The notes below the pieces were generated by a model, which saw only the letters and a list, made by a program, of their open reading frames with translations, was not told where the DNA came from and searched no databases. From Fischerella sp. PCC 9605 (lineage in GTDB: Bacteria; Cyanobacteriota; Cyanobacteriia; Cyanobacteriales; Nostocaceae), in contig NZ_KI912152.1 of the NCBI RefSeq assembly GCF_000517105.1, forward strand, positions 340,192 through 404,191: a stretch of 64,000 nucleotides of DNA. The letters are read 5' to 3'. The position numbers and the translations under genes were made by a program. Positions within the stretch are counted from its first letter, which is position 1, and each line of letters starts with the position of its first letter. Below, piece by piece: positions 45,125 through 56,445 of the stretch.

Positions 45125-45670
45125 GGGTATTCCTGCCTTTCAAGTCTGAATCGATGCAATGTATCACGCTGTTGACTGTCATATTTATAGAGGTTCTAGC
45201 TGTCACTGTCCATGTAGAAAAGTTAAGGATTTTTCCAGAAACACAGGTGTGGGGGTGTGGGGGAGGAAAACTAATAATCGTGAATTCGATGAACCTCACC
45301 CCAACCCCTCTGTCTTGAAAAGTTCAGTTCGTCGCAGACGTTGCCGTAGACATCGCCGAAAGCCGACGCTCCGACGCAGAGAGGGGCTAGGCAATTAACT
45401 TTGGGGATGAGAAATTAAACTTTTGCATTTGCATTCACCAATCTTGCAACAGTTAAGTGCTTGATTGGCAATAAATCCCTTAATTTTTCTATATCGACGC
45501 TAAATCTTTTGCATTTTATAAAAGTAAAAGTTCGAAAAACATCCAGAGTAGAAGATTATGAATAGGGCAAGTAAATGAAATAAAGCAATTCATAATTATT
45601 TACTTAATTCCAGTGATTGTTACCTCATAAAGCTCTAAAAACACGCAACAAATAAAGAGGATAAAAGTAT
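45125..45670. other. intergenic upstream of the lipopeptide operon
   Basis: No gene supported. A G-rich GTGTGGGGGTGTGGGGG tract lies near 45247 and a dispersed GC-rich repeat near 45330-45390. The last 200 bp are AT-rich and should carry the operon promoter; AAAGAGG lies 14 nt before ATG 45671. Confidence 0.5.
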
Positions 45671-48600
45671 ATGAATAAATCTTTTGATAACTTAGTAGAG
45701 TTATTGCGCTATAGAGCAGTTAATCAGTCAGAAAAACAAGCCTTCTCATTCTTAGTTAATGGACAGCAAGAGACTGATTTTACCTATCAAGAATTAGATT
45801 TAAAAGCTAGAGCGATCGCAGTCGCCCTGAAAAATATTACAACCATCGGGGACAGAGTGCTGCTAATTTATCCCCCCGGATTAGAATTTATCGCCGCCTT
45901 CTTTGGCTGTCTATACGCTGGAGTCATTGCAGTCCCAGCTTATCCACCCAGACAAAATAAATCTCTATCTCGCTTGCAGGCGGTAGTAGCTGATGCACAA
46001 GCCACAGTTGCACTTACCACTACAACCGCTTTATCTAACATTGAAGGACAATTAACTAACTTAACTAATTTACAATCTCTGCATTGGCTAGCTACTGATA
46101 ACATCAATACTGATTTAGCCAACTCATGGCAACAGCCACAAATCAATAGCAACTCCTTAGCTTTTCTGCAATACACCTCTGGTTCTACCGGGATGCCAAA
46201 AGGCGTTATGGTTAGCCACAGCAACCTTCTGCACAACTTAGCCTCAATTTATCAGTGTTTTGGGCATTCATTCCAAAGCCAAGGGGTCATTTGGTTGCCA
46301 CCTTATCACGACATGGGATTAATTGGTGGCATTCTCCAGCCTATTTACGGAGGCTTCCCAGTCACACTAATGTCACCAGTGGATTTTCTGCAAAAGCCTT
46401 TTCAATGGTTAGAAGCAATTTCTCGCTATCAAGCTACTACCAGTGGAGGGCCAAATTTTGCTTATGACTTATGTGTGCGTAAAATTACACCAGAACAACG
46501 AGAAACTCTCGATTTGACTAGTTGGGAAGTAGCTTTTAATGGTGCTGAACCTATTCGAGCGGAAACACTGACGAAGTTTGCAGAAACATTTGCACCATAC
46601 GGTTTTCGTGCTAGTAGCTTTTACCCTTGCTATGGCATGGCTGAGACAACCTTAATTGTGGCTGGTGGTGTGAAAACAAACCCACCAATACTAACCAGTA
46701 TTGATGGCAAAGCATTGTTAGAAAATCATGTGACTCCAGCATCTAATAAAAATAATTTTGTCCAAACTCTTGTTAGTTCTGGTCAAAATGTAGACAATCA
46801 TGAGATTGCGATCGTTCATCCTGAAACATTGCAACGTTGTTCTGATGATGAAGTAGGAGAAATTTGGGTTAGAGGTGCAAGTGTCGCTCAAGGATATTGG
46901 CAGAAAACTGAAGAAACACAAGCCACTTTTCGTGCTTATTTAACAGATACCAAAGAAGGGCCATTTCTGCGGACTGGTGATTTAGGATTCTTGCAGAATG
47001 GAGAATTATTTGTGACTGGGAGGTTGAAAGATTTAATTATTGTTCGCGGACGGAATTATTATCCCCAGGATATTGAACTGACTATAGAAAAAAGTCATCC
47101 CGCACTTAAATCGAGTTCTAGTGCTGCTTTCTCAGTTGAGATTAATGGACAAGAACAATTAGTAGTTGCTTGTGAGGTAGAACGTCAATATTTACGAAAA
47201 CTAGATGGTGATGCGATCGCCAAAAATATTATCCAAGCTGTCGGGGAAGAACATGAACTGCAAGTTCACACTGTATTACTACTAAAAACAGGAAGTATCC
47301 CCAAAACCTCTAGCGGTAAAATTCGCCGTCGTGCTTGTCGCGCTGGTTTTATAGCTGGAGATTTAAATATTGTCTGGGATTGGAGTAAGAATCCTGAAAA
47401 TAAATCAGAGTTCCGTAATTTGCTGGCAGAGGTAGATGCTTTAAAGCAGCAAATAAAAGGTCAAAAACAGGAGAATGAAGTAGTAAAAGTATCTCCAGAA
47501 TTAGAGAATATCCGCGTCAAATTACGCAATATTGTAGCTAATTTATTACAAGTAGACTTTGCCACAGTTGATATTCATCAACCTTTGATGGCAATGGGTG
47601 CAGATTCTCTGGTAATGGTTGAAGCTGCTGAAGCTATAGAAAATTTGTTTGGGATTAATATTGAACTACGCCAATTGTTTGAAGAGTTAACAACTCTTGA
47701 TGCTTTGGCTAATTACATCAGTCAAAATCAATCTTCATCAGCTAATTTAACAGCTTCAACACCAGTTAATCTTACACAAAAAACATCAGAGGAAGAAACT
47801 ATAGTTCCTCTTTCCGAAGCTCAAAAACAACTTTGGGTTTTGGCACAAATGGAAGATAATGGTTCGCTGGCTTATAACGTTTCTGCTACAGCAGAATTAA
47901 AGGGTAATTTTCAGTTAGAAGCAATGCGTCAAGCAATGCAAAAACTAGTGAATCGTCATGAGGCTTTACGGACAAGCATCAGCAGTGAAGGCAATTTTCA
48001 AAATATCTTGCCTGACTTAGAAGTTGAAATTCCTGTAATCAATTTCTCCTGCTTCAATCAAGAACAACGTCAGTCTCAAGTAGATAGGTGGTTGAAGAAA
48101 GAAAGCTGCGACGTTTTTGATTTAAGCAAAGCTCCTTTATTCCGTTTTAATATCCTCAAACTAACGGAAAGACACCACTTACTTGTGTTCACGGCTCATC
48201 ATATTATTGTTGATGGTTGGTCAATGGGAGTAATTCTGCAAGAATTAGCTGCTTTGTATTCAGCAGAATGTCAGAACTTTGACACCAGACTCAAGCCACC
48301 TATGCAATTAAGAGAATACATTGAGTGGCAAGAGCAGCAAAGTAACACACCAGAAATGAAACTGCATGAATCCTATTGGTTAGAACAATTTTCAGCTACA
48401 ATTCCTATTTTAGACTTACCTACAGACCGTCCTCATCCACCCATAAAGACTTATAAAGGTAGCAGAACAACTATTCAGCTTGATGCTAATTTATTCCGTC
48501 AAGTCAAGAAATTTAGTCAAGAAAATAGTTGTACTTTGTTGATGACTCTTTTATCTGTGTACACTACTTTACTGCACAGATTAACAGGTCAAGAAGATAT

Positions 48601-51600
48601 TGTAGTTGGCGTTCCGGCCTCTGGAAGATTTAAAGGTAGTGAAGGACTTGTAGGTTATTGTTCTCACTTATTACCAATTAGAAGTTACATTGATGGAAAT
48701 GTGACATTTTTACAGCATTTGCAAATTACTAAAACTGAATTGTTAAATGCTTACGAACATCAAGATTATCCTTTTGCTAGGTTAATTGAAACACTGAAAA
48801 CAACCAAAAATAAAAATTTATCGCCTCTAGTCACAGCAGTATTCAACTTAAACCGACCTTTAGCTGTGCCGCAGATGTTTGGAGTTGAGACAAGTTTATT
48901 ATCTCAACCTGTTAGTTTTTTGGATCATGATATTTGTCTTAATGTCAGTGAGATAGACGGTGAATTGATTTTAGATTGTGATTACAATACTGACTTATTT
49001 GATGCCAGCACTATTAATGGCATACTAGAAATTTTACAAACATTTTTGGAAAAAACTGTAACTAATCCTGAGCAGTTGCTAGCTACTATCCCCCTATTAA
49101 ACGAATCTCAACGCCATCAATTATTGGTAGAATTTAACAAAACTAACAAAGAATATCCTCAAAATAAGTGCATTCATGAATTATTTGCGGAGCAAGTAGA
49201 AAAAACACCGGATGCGGTTGCTGTTGTATCTGGAGAGCAAAAACTTACTTACCGAGAATTAAATCACCGTGCTAACCAACTAGCGAATTATCTGCAAACA
49301 CTGGGAGTGAAACCAGAAGTATTAGTAGGAATTTGCATTGAATCTTCTTGGGAAATGATGGTGGGAATGTTGGGTATTCTCAAAGCTGGTGGTGCTTATG
49401 TACCGCTTGATCCTAGTTATCCCCAAGAACGCTTGGATTATATTTTGTCTGATTCTCGTGTGTCAGTTTTGTTAACAACTGAGAATTTGCTGGCACAATT
49501 GCCTACGTATGGAGCCAAAGTTATCTGTTTAGATACACAATGGGAAGCAATTTCTAGTTATAGTCAAGCAAATCTTCAGTCTGATGTGCAGCCCAGCAAC
49601 CTTGGTTATGTAATTTACACTTCTGGTTCTACAGGCAAGCCCAAAGGAGTGTTAGTTACACATCAGAATTTAGTAAATCATAGTAGCGCGATCGCTCGCA
49701 AATTTCACCTCACATCTCAAGATAATGTCCTACAATTTGCAGCTTTGAGTTTTGATGTGGCCATAGAAGAAATCTTTCCTTCTTGGTTAAGCGGTGCAAC
49801 GGTAGTGTTACGTCCCAATGAGATGTTTGCTTCTTTCGCAGACTTCGTTGAATTTATCAATAAACAAAATTTGACAGTTTTAAATTTACCGGCTGCATTC
49901 TGGCATGAATGGGTTTTAGATTTATCTCAATCCCAAGAATATTTACCAAAGTGTTTGCGGTTAGTGGTTGTGGGTAGCGAACAAGTCAGATGGGAACGAG
50001 TCGCTATGTGGCAAAAATACGTTGGTTGTCATATCAAACTACTCAATGCTTACGGCCCCACTGAAGCGACGATTACAGCCACAGTTTACGAACCAGACTT
50101 GAGAAAGCTAAAAAATCAAACTGGTGGTGTACCTATCGGTCGTCCCATTGCCAATACCCAAGTTTATATTCTTGATAGAAATCTGCAACCAGTACCCATT
50201 GGTGTTGTGGGTGAACTTTACATTGGTGGTGCTGGTGTAGCTCGTGGATATCTCAACTGTTCCGAATTAACCTCAGAAAAGTTTGTTAACAATCCTTTTG
50301 GTGATTCCAAATTGTATAAAACAGGCGATTTGGCGCGTTACTTAAAGGATAGCAATATTGAATTTATTGGGCGCATTGATAACCAAGTTAAAATTCGCGG
50401 TTTCCGAATTGAACTAGGAGAAATTGAGTCTATTCTCAATACTTATCCCCAGGTAAAACAAGCAATAGTCATTGCCAGAGAAGATAATGCTGGTAACAAG
50501 CGATTAGTAGCTTATGTAGTTGCTAACACTGATACACTTGATACTCAGCAACTGCACTCTGAACTCAAACAGAAATTACCGAATTATATGGTTCCTAGTG
50601 CATTTGTAACCCTCGATGCACTACCCTTGACTCCTAACGGTAAAGTAGACCGGAAAGCATTACCAGCACCAGATAAAAATACAGCAATAGATGTAGTTTC
50701 ACCTACCACATCCACTCAAGAAATACTAGCCAAAATCTGGGCTGAGGTACTGGGTGTAGAACAAGTAAGTATTTACGATAACTTCTTTGAATTAGGTGGA
50801 GATTCTATTCTCAGTATTCAGGTAGTAACTCGCGCAAATGCAGAGGGTTTGGTGCTGACTCCCAAACAGCTATTTCAACACCAAACTATTGCAGATTTAT
50901 CTACTGTGGTGACGACAAACACCACTGTTACAGCCGAACAAGGTGTAGTCACAGGCACAGTACCCTTAACACCCATCCAGTATTGGTTTTTTGAGCAGAA
51001 TTTACCGAATCCCTCTCACTATAACCAGTCTGTAATGTTGGAGGTATCACCAGACCTCAAGCCAGAGCTATTAGAACAAGCTTTACAGCAACTACTGATA
51101 CATCATGATGCTCTACGTCTACGCTTTACATTGTCTGCATCCAATGTAACTCAGTTTAACGCTGAATATGAAGAAACACAGGTTTTCTCTTGCATAGATT
51201 TATCAAAATTATCTCCAATAGAACAGCAATCAGCCCTAAAATCAACTGCTGATGAAATGCAAACTCAACTCAACCTATCACAAGGTTCTTTGATGCGAGC
51301 TATACTGTTCCGTCTAGGCAATAACCAACCAGGACGTTTGTTGCTCATCGTACATCATTTAGCAGTCGATGGTGTTTCTTGGCGGATTTTACTAGCAGAT
51401 TTGTTTACAGCTTATCAGCAACTTAGTCATGGTTTAGCAATTCAATTACCAGCAAAAACAACTTCTTTCAAAGATTGGGCAAACCGACTGAGCGAATATG
51501 CTTCAAGTCCAGCATTAGCTACAGAGTTGAATTACTGGTTAACTCAATCTGCTTGTAATGTCCCGCCTTTACCAGTGGACTATATTGCTGGGAAAGAGAA

Positions 51601-52357
51601 AAATACAATAGCCTCAGCAGAACAAGTATCAGTTTCTTTGAGTGTGGAACAAACCCAAGCACTACTGCAAGATGTACCTTCTACCTACAACACCCAAATT
51701 AATGATGTCTTGCTGACTGCTTTGATGCAAACTTTTGCTGATTGGACTGGCGAGAATACTTTATTAGTTGACTTGGAAGGCCACGGACGAGAAGAATTAT
51801 TTGAGGATGTGGACTTATCCCGTACCGTTGGCTGGTTTACTTCTGTCTTTCCTGTGAAGTTAGAACTTAATCATCATCTTCAGGGGGAAGCACTCAAATC
51901 AATTAAAGAACAATTACGGCAAATTCCCAATCGTGGTATTGGTTATGGTGTGTTGCGATATTTGAGTCAGGATAAGCAATTACAATCTCTACCCCAACCA
52001 CAAATCAGTTTTAACTACTTGGGACAATTGGATGGAGTTCGTTCTTCTTCAATGCTTTTAGGATTCGCTAAGGAGTCAACTGGACTCACCCATTGTCCTC
52101 AAGGATACCGTAGTCATCTACTAGAAGTAGATGGTTTTGTGGTTGATGGCAAATTGCAACTGAATTGGACTTATAGCAGTAGTTTTCATCACAGACATAC
52201 TATTGAGTTTTTGGCTGGGATGTTCATCAAAATATTGGAATCTTTGATTTATCACTGTGTTGATGTGGAAGTTGGTAGTTATACACCTTCGGACTTTCCG
52301 GAAGCTGGGTTAAATCAATATGAACTGGAATTATTACTCGGCAAACTGTCTGTGTGA
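45671..52357 (+). CDS. NRPS: FAAL-ACP-C-A-PCP-E loading and first module
   Basis: 2,228 residues. Domains: fatty acyl-AMP ligase (about 1-590; Y-T-S-G-S-T-G-M-P-K-G, S-S-F-Y-P-C-Y-G-M-A-E-T, G-R-L-K-D-L-I-I-V-R-G-R-N-Y-Y-P); ACP (S645 in M-G-A-D-S-L); condensation (H-H-I-I-V-D-G at 843); adenylation (about 1165-1660; Y-T-S-G-S-T-G-K-P-K-G, N-G-K-V-D-R-K); PCP (S1712 in L-G-G-D-S); epimerisation (about 1770-2210; H-H-L-A-V-D-G, E-G-H-G-R-E, V-G-W-F-T). It activates a free fatty acid, joins it to one amino acid and converts that to D. By-eye specificity residues of the A domain (D-V-E-N-V-V-A-I-T) match no code I know. All active sites look intact. Confidence 0.92.
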   Translation: MNKSFDNLVELLRYRAVNQSEKQAFSFLVNGQQETDFTYQELDLKARAIAVALKNITTIGDRVLLIYPPGLEFIAAFFGCLYAGVIAVPAYPPRQNKSLSRLQAVVADAQATVALTTTTALSNIEGQLTNLTNLQSLHWLATDNINTDLANSWQQPQINSNSLAFLQYTSGSTGMPKGVMVSHSNLLHNLASIYQCFGHSFQSQGVIWLPPYHDMGLIGGILQPIYGGFPVTLMSPVDFLQKPFQWLEAISRYQATTSGGPNFAYDLCVRKITPEQRETLDLTSWEVAFNGAEPIRAETLTKFAETFAPYGFRASSFYPCYGMAETTLIVAGGVKTNPPILTSIDGKALLENHVTPASNKNNFVQTLVSSGQNVDNHEIAIVHPETLQRCSDDEVGEIWVRGASVAQGYWQKTEETQATFRAYLTDTKEGPFLRTGDLGFLQNGELFVTGRLKDLIIVRGRNYYPQDIELTIEKSHPALKSSSSAAFSVEINGQEQLVVACEVERQYLRKLDGDAIAKNIIQAVGEEHELQVHTVLLLKTGSIPKTSSGKIRRRACRAGFIAGDLNIVWDWSKNPENKSEFRNLLAEVDALKQQIKGQKQENEVVKVSPELENIRVKLRNIVANLLQVDFATVDIHQPLMAMGADSLVMVEAAEAIENLFGINIELRQLFEELTTLDALANYISQNQSSSANLTASTPVNLTQKTSEEETIVPLSEAQKQLWVLAQMEDNGSLAYNVSATAELKGNFQLEAMRQAMQKLVNRHEALRTSISSEGNFQNILPDLEVEIPVINFSCFNQEQRQSQVDRWLKKESCDVFDLSKAPLFRFNILKLTERHHLLVFTAHHIIVDGWSMGVILQELAALYSAECQNFDTRLKPPMQLREYIEWQEQQSNTPEMKLHESYWLEQFSATIPILDLPTDRPHPPIKTYKGSRTTIQLDANLFRQVKKFSQENSCTLLMTLLSVYTTLLHRLTGQEDIVVGVPASGRFKGSEGLVGYCSHLLPIRSYIDGNVTFLQHLQITKTELLNAYEHQDYPFARLIETLKTTKNKNLSPLVTAVFNLNRPLAVPQMFGVETSLLSQPVSFLDHDICLNVSEIDGELILDCDYNTDLFDASTINGILEILQTFLEKTVTNPEQLLATIPLLNESQRHQLLVEFNKTNKEYPQNKCIHELFAEQVEKTPDAVAVVSGEQKLTYRELNHRANQLANYLQTLGVKPEVLVGICIESSWEMMVGMLGILKAGGAYVPLDPSYPQERLDYILSDSRVSVLLTTENLLAQLPTYGAKVICLDTQWEAISSYSQANLQSDVQPSNLGYVIYTSGSTGKPKGVLVTHQNLVNHSSAIARKFHLTSQDNVLQFAALSFDVAIEEIFPSWLSGATVVLRPNEMFASFADFVEFINKQNLTVLNLPAAFWHEWVLDLSQSQEYLPKCLRLVVVGSEQVRWERVAMWQKYVGCHIKLLNAYGPTEATITATVYEPDLRKLKNQTGGVPIGRPIANTQVYILDRNLQPVPIGVVGELYIGGAGVARGYLNCSELTSEKFVNNPFGDSKLYKTGDLARYLKDSNIEFIGRIDNQVKIRGFRIELGEIESILNTYPQVKQAIVIAREDNAGNKRLVAYVVANTDTLDTQQLHSELKQKLPNYMVPSAFVTLDALPLTPNGKVDRKALPAPDKNTAIDVVSPTTSTQEILAKIWAEVLGVEQVSIYDNFFELGGDSILSIQVVTRANAEGLVLTPKQLFQHQTIADLSTVVTTNTTVTAEQGVVTGTVPLTPIQYWFFEQNLPNPSHYNQSVMLEVSPDLKPELLEQALQQLLIHHDALRLRFTLSASNVTQFNAEYEETQVFSCIDLSKLSPIEQQSALKSTADEMQTQLNLSQGSLMRAILFRLGNNQPGRLLLIVHHLAVDGVSWRILLADLFTAYQQLSHGLAIQLPAKTTSFKDWANRLSEYASSPALATELNYWLTQSACNVPPLPVDYIAGKEKNTIASAEQVSVSLSVEQTQALLQDVPSTYNTQINDVLLTALMQTFADWTGENTLLVDLEGHGREELFEDVDLSRTVGWFTSVFPVKLELNHHLQGEALKSIKEQLRQIPNRGIGYGVLRYLSQDKQLQSLPQPQISFNYLGQLDGVRSSSMLLGFAKESTGLTHCPQGYRSHLLEVDGFVVDGKLQLNWTYSSSFHHRHTIEFLAGMFIKILESLIYHCVDVEVGSYTPSDFPEAGLNQYELELLLGKLSV

Positions 52358-52457
52358 GGAGAATTTAACAGGTTTTTAACGCCAAGTATTGTGTTTTAGA
52401 CGCTTTGGCTTTCCGCAGGGTGTTAAACGCGAAATTTTAATGACAAAGGAGAGAATT

Positions 52458-55400
52458 ATGAACAAGCAAAATAAAAATATCGAGTCGATTTATCCTCTTT
52501 CTCCGATGCAGCAGGGTATGTTATTTCACACTCTTTATGCACCCGAATCAGGGGTTTATGTTGAGCAGTTAAGCTGTACTTTGAAAGGAAACTTACAGAT
52601 TACAGCGTTTGAGCGTGCTTGGCAACAAGTAGTAGATAGACATTCTATTTTACGTACTCTTTTTGTTTGGGAACATGGAAAACAACCTCTGCAAGTTGTG
52701 TGTAAGTCGGTTAACTTGCCTTGGATAATTCATGATTGGCAGAAGTTATCTGCTATTGAACAGCAGGAAGGTTTGCAGGCTTTGTTGGAGAGAGAACGTA
52801 AGACTGGTTTTGCATTAGATAAAGCACCGTTAATGCGTTGTACTCTGATTAAATTGCAGGAAGATACTTATGAATTTATTTGGAGTCATCATCATTTATT
52901 AATGGATGGTTGGTGTTTATCTATCATCCTCAAAGAAGTTTTCGCTTTTTACGAAGCTGGAATTCAAGGAAAAAATTTACACTTATCTCTACCACGTCCT
53001 TACAAAGACTACATCCTCTGGCAACAGCAGCAAGATTATTCTCAAGCAGAGATGTTCTGGCGGCAAAGACTCAAAGGTTTTCATGCTCCTACACCTTTAC
53101 TAGGAGATAAAAACACCCATCCTCAACACATTCAAAATCATCAACATCTGCAATTATCTCCTTCCCTGACTGCCAGCCTTAAATCTTTGGCGGTGACAAA
53201 TCATCTGACAATGAACACTATCTTACAAGGTGCTTGGGGGTTAATCTTAAGTCGTTACAGTGGGGAACAAGATGTAGTTTTTGGCACTACTGTTTCCGGT
53301 CGTCCCACTGCTTTATCGGGAGTAGAATCAATGGTGGGGCTGTTTATTAATACATTGCCAGTACGAGTCAAAATATCAGAGGAAATAGAGTTATTACTGT
53401 GGCTAAAAGGGCTACAACTGCAACAAGTAGAACAAGAGGAATATTCATATACTCCACTGGTTGATATTCAGGGATGGAGTGAAGTACCTCGTGAAATGCC
53501 CTTGTTTGAAAGTTTAGTTGTTTTTGAGAATTATCCATTAGATGCTTCGTTAAAAGCACAAAATAGCAGCATTCAAGTTAGCAATGTTCGTAACTTTGAG
53601 CAAACTAATTATCCTCTCATACTTATAGCTGAACCTGGAGAACAATTGTCTATACGGATTAGCTATGATACTAGCCAATTTGCAGATGATAGCATTAAAC
53701 GAATGTTAGGACATCTGCAAGTTTTGCTGGAAAGCATTGCCGAAAATCCTCACCAAAAATTAGAGAACCTGCCATTACTCACACCAGCAGAACGGCATCA
53801 ACTATTAGTAGAATGGAACAATACTCAAACTGAATATCCGCAAGAAAAATGTCTTCATGAATTGTTTGAGGCACAAGTAGAAAAAATGCCGGATGCAGTA
53901 GCTGTTGTATTTAGAGACCAACAGATAACTTACCGAGAATTAAACAATCGTGCCAACCAACTAGCACATCATTTACAAACATTAGGAGTTGCACCAGAAG
54001 TATTGGTAGGTATCTGTGTCAATCGTTCTCTGGAAATGATGGTAGGACTGTTAGGAATTCTCAAAGCTGGTGGTGCTTATATACCCTTAGATCCCACATA
54101 TCCCCCAGAACGTTTGGCTTATATGTTGGCAGATTCACAATTACCAATACTGTTGACTCAAAAGCAACTATTAGACAAACTTCCACAACATCAAGCACAA
54201 ACAATTTGTCTAGATGAAAATGAGGAAAATTTTGTTAATTACCCTCAAGATAATCCTAACAGCGCAGTCAAACCTGACAATTTAGCTTACATAATTTATA
54301 CCTCTGGATCTACAGGCAAACCCAAAGGAACAATGATTGTCCATCGTGGCATAGTGAACTATTTAAGCTGGTGTATAAAAGCCTATAATGTTGCTGTAGG
54401 AGAAGGTTCTACTGTCAATTCTTCTATTGGTTTTGATGCCACTATTACCAGTTTATTTTCTCCTTTAATAGTGGGGGGTAAAGTGGTGCTTTTGCCAGAA
54501 GAAAATGAAATTGAAGAACTCAAAAAATCTTTGTGTTCTGGGACTAGATTCAGCCTAGTAAAAATTACTCCTGCTCATTTAGACATCCTCAGTCATTTAT
54601 TAGCTAATGAACAAGTAAACATTCAAGTACAAGCATTTATTATTGGTGGTGAAGCCTTATCAGAAAAAGTAGCTTCTTTTTGGCTGCAAAAAGCACCGTC
54701 AACTAAATTAATTAACGAATACGGCCCCACAGAAACAGTAGTAGGATGCTGTATTTACGAAGTTGAAAAACAAAGCTTTCCAGGAGGAAATATCCCTATC
54801 GGTCGTCCCATTGCCAATACCGAGCTATATATTTTGGATAACCATTTACAACCAGTTCCGATTGGAGTTATGGGTGAGTTGTATATCGGTGGTGCTGGTG
54901 TCGCTAGAGGTTATCTCAATCGTCCCGAATTAACTTCAGAAAGATTTATTAACAGTCCATTTAATAAATCAAGATTATATAAAACAGGAGATTTAGCTCG
55001 TTACCTTCCGGATGGAAATATTGAATATCTTGGACGTATCGACCATCAGGTAAAAATTCGCGGATTTCGGGTCGAACTTGGAGAGATAGAATCCTTAATT
55101 GCTCAATATCCAAATGTTGTTTCTACAACAGTTATTGCTCGTGAAGATAAGCCGGGCCATAAAAAGTTAGTTGCCTATATTGTTCCTGAAAAATTACAAA
55201 ATTTTTCTGATAAGAAATTATATCAATTTTTGCAAGAAAAATTACCGCATTACATGGTTCCATCTGCTTTTGTGCAGCTAGATATTCTACCTCTAACTCC
55301 TAATGGTAAAGTAGACCGTAAAGCATTATCCGCACCTAATAGTTCCGAGATTTATGTTTCTCATGATTTTGTTGCTCCGAGAAATAACATAGAGTTACAA

Positions 55401-56444
55401 CTAGCACAAATTTGGGAAGATATTTTAAATATTCGACCTATCGGTATTAAAGATAACTTCTTTAATCTTGGTGGACATTCACTGTTAATAGTGCGGCTGA
55501 TGGCTCAGATTCAGCAGCATTTTGGCATCAATTTACCTTTAGCAACAATTCTCCAAAATCCTACGGTTGCTCAAATAGCAAATACTCTTAGTCAACATAC
55601 AAATTCTTTAGCAAATTCCGCATTAGCTGCTATTAACAGAAATGGCTCTAATATCCCTTTATTCTGTGTACCTGGAGTTGGTGGCAATGGTTTGTATTTC
55701 TACAATTTGGCACATCATTTAGGTGCAGAACAGCCTTTTTACACTTTCCAAGCACAAGGATTGGATGGTAAATCAAAACCTCACACCAGTATTGAAGATA
55801 TAGCAGCCCAATATGTTCAAACAATGCAAACTGTACAACCTCAAGGACCTTATATTTTGGGAGGTTATTCGTTTGGCAGCAACATAGCTTTTGAAATGAC
55901 TCAACAATTGAAAAAACAAGGTCATGAAGTTGCTTTACTTGCTGTTCTGGATAATTTTGCGCCAATTAATAGTAACAAACCCAAAGATTTTCATTTGGAT
56001 GAAGCAACTAGACTCAAACATATAGTTCGTGTTGTGGAACGCCTATCTGGGAAAAAGTTAGAAGTTGATTATGAGGTTTGGCAAAAACTCAATTTGGAGG
56101 GACAATTAAATTACCTTCAGGAACAATTTAGCGAAATTACAACTGATCAACTTCGTGGTTTAATCCAAGTTTTCGATGCCAATGTCCAAGCTGGAATTAA
56201 TTATCTCCCACAAGCGATTTATCCAATTCCGATTGTTTTGTTTCAAGCAAGTGAGGATGATGCTGAAGATACTTTTATTCCAGCAGATGCAGCCTGGGGT
56301 TGGAACAAACTTTCTTCTACACGGGTAGAAATTCAAACAGTTCCAGGAAATCATCACAGTATGCTCAGTAAACCTCACGTTCAAGTATTGGCTCAGAAGC
56401 TCAAAGCTTGCATCAATCAAGTTCAAACTGTGGGAGTAGCATAA
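52458..56444 (+). CDS. NRPS: C-A-PCP-TE termination module
   Basis: 1,328 residues from ATG 52458, chosen because GGAGAG lies 6-11 nt upstream and the protein starts directly with the C domain (S-P-M-Q-Q-G-M-L-F-H). Domains: DCL-type condensation (H-H-L-L-M-D-G near 145), as expected after an epimerase; adenylation (Y-T-S-G-S-T-G-K-P-K-G near 613); PCP (L-G-G-H-S near 1010); type I thioesterase (G-Y-S-F-G-S, Ser about 1138; G-N-H-H-S near the end). By-eye specificity residues D-A-T-K-I-G-E-V-G are close to the asparagine code D-L-T-K-x-G-E-V-G. It adds the second residue and releases the product by hydrolysis or cyclisation. It lies 100 bp after the first NRPS gene, same operon. Confidence 0.92.
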   Translation: MNKQNKNIESIYPLSPMQQGMLFHTLYAPESGVYVEQLSCTLKGNLQITAFERAWQQVVDRHSILRTLFVWEHGKQPLQVVCKSVNLPWIIHDWQKLSAIEQQEGLQALLERERKTGFALDKAPLMRCTLIKLQEDTYEFIWSHHHLLMDGWCLSIILKEVFAFYEAGIQGKNLHLSLPRPYKDYILWQQQQDYSQAEMFWRQRLKGFHAPTPLLGDKNTHPQHIQNHQHLQLSPSLTASLKSLAVTNHLTMNTILQGAWGLILSRYSGEQDVVFGTTVSGRPTALSGVESMVGLFINTLPVRVKISEEIELLLWLKGLQLQQVEQEEYSYTPLVDIQGWSEVPREMPLFESLVVFENYPLDASLKAQNSSIQVSNVRNFEQTNYPLILIAEPGEQLSIRISYDTSQFADDSIKRMLGHLQVLLESIAENPHQKLENLPLLTPAERHQLLVEWNNTQTEYPQEKCLHELFEAQVEKMPDAVAVVFRDQQITYRELNNRANQLAHHLQTLGVAPEVLVGICVNRSLEMMVGLLGILKAGGAYIPLDPTYPPERLAYMLADSQLPILLTQKQLLDKLPQHQAQTICLDENEENFVNYPQDNPNSAVKPDNLAYIIYTSGSTGKPKGTMIVHRGIVNYLSWCIKAYNVAVGEGSTVNSSIGFDATITSLFSPLIVGGKVVLLPEENEIEELKKSLCSGTRFSLVKITPAHLDILSHLLANEQVNIQVQAFIIGGEALSEKVASFWLQKAPSTKLINEYGPTETVVGCCIYEVEKQSFPGGNIPIGRPIANTELYILDNHLQPVPIGVMGELYIGGAGVARGYLNRPELTSERFINSPFNKSRLYKTGDLARYLPDGNIEYLGRIDHQVKIRGFRVELGEIESLIAQYPNVVSTTVIAREDKPGHKKLVAYIVPEKLQNFSDKKLYQFLQEKLPHYMVPSAFVQLDILPLTPNGKVDRKALSAPNSSEIYVSHDFVAPRNNIELQLAQIWEDILNIRPIGIKDNFFNLGGHSLLIVRLMAQIQQHFGINLPLATILQNPTVAQIANTLSQHTNSLANSALAAINRNGSNIPLFCVPGVGGNGLYFYNLAHHLGAEQPFYTFQAQGLDGKSKPHTSIEDIAAQYVQTMQTVQPQGPYILGGYSFGSNIAFEMTQQLKKQGHEVALLAVLDNFAPINSNKPKDFHLDEATRLKHIVRVVERLSGKKLEVDYEVWQKLNLEGQLNYLQEQFSEITTDQLRGLIQVFDANVQAGINYLPQAIYPIPIVLFQASEDDAEDTFIPADAAWGWNKLSSTRVEIQTVPGNHHSMLSKPHVQVLAQKLKACINQVQTVGVA

Positions 56445-56445
56445 G

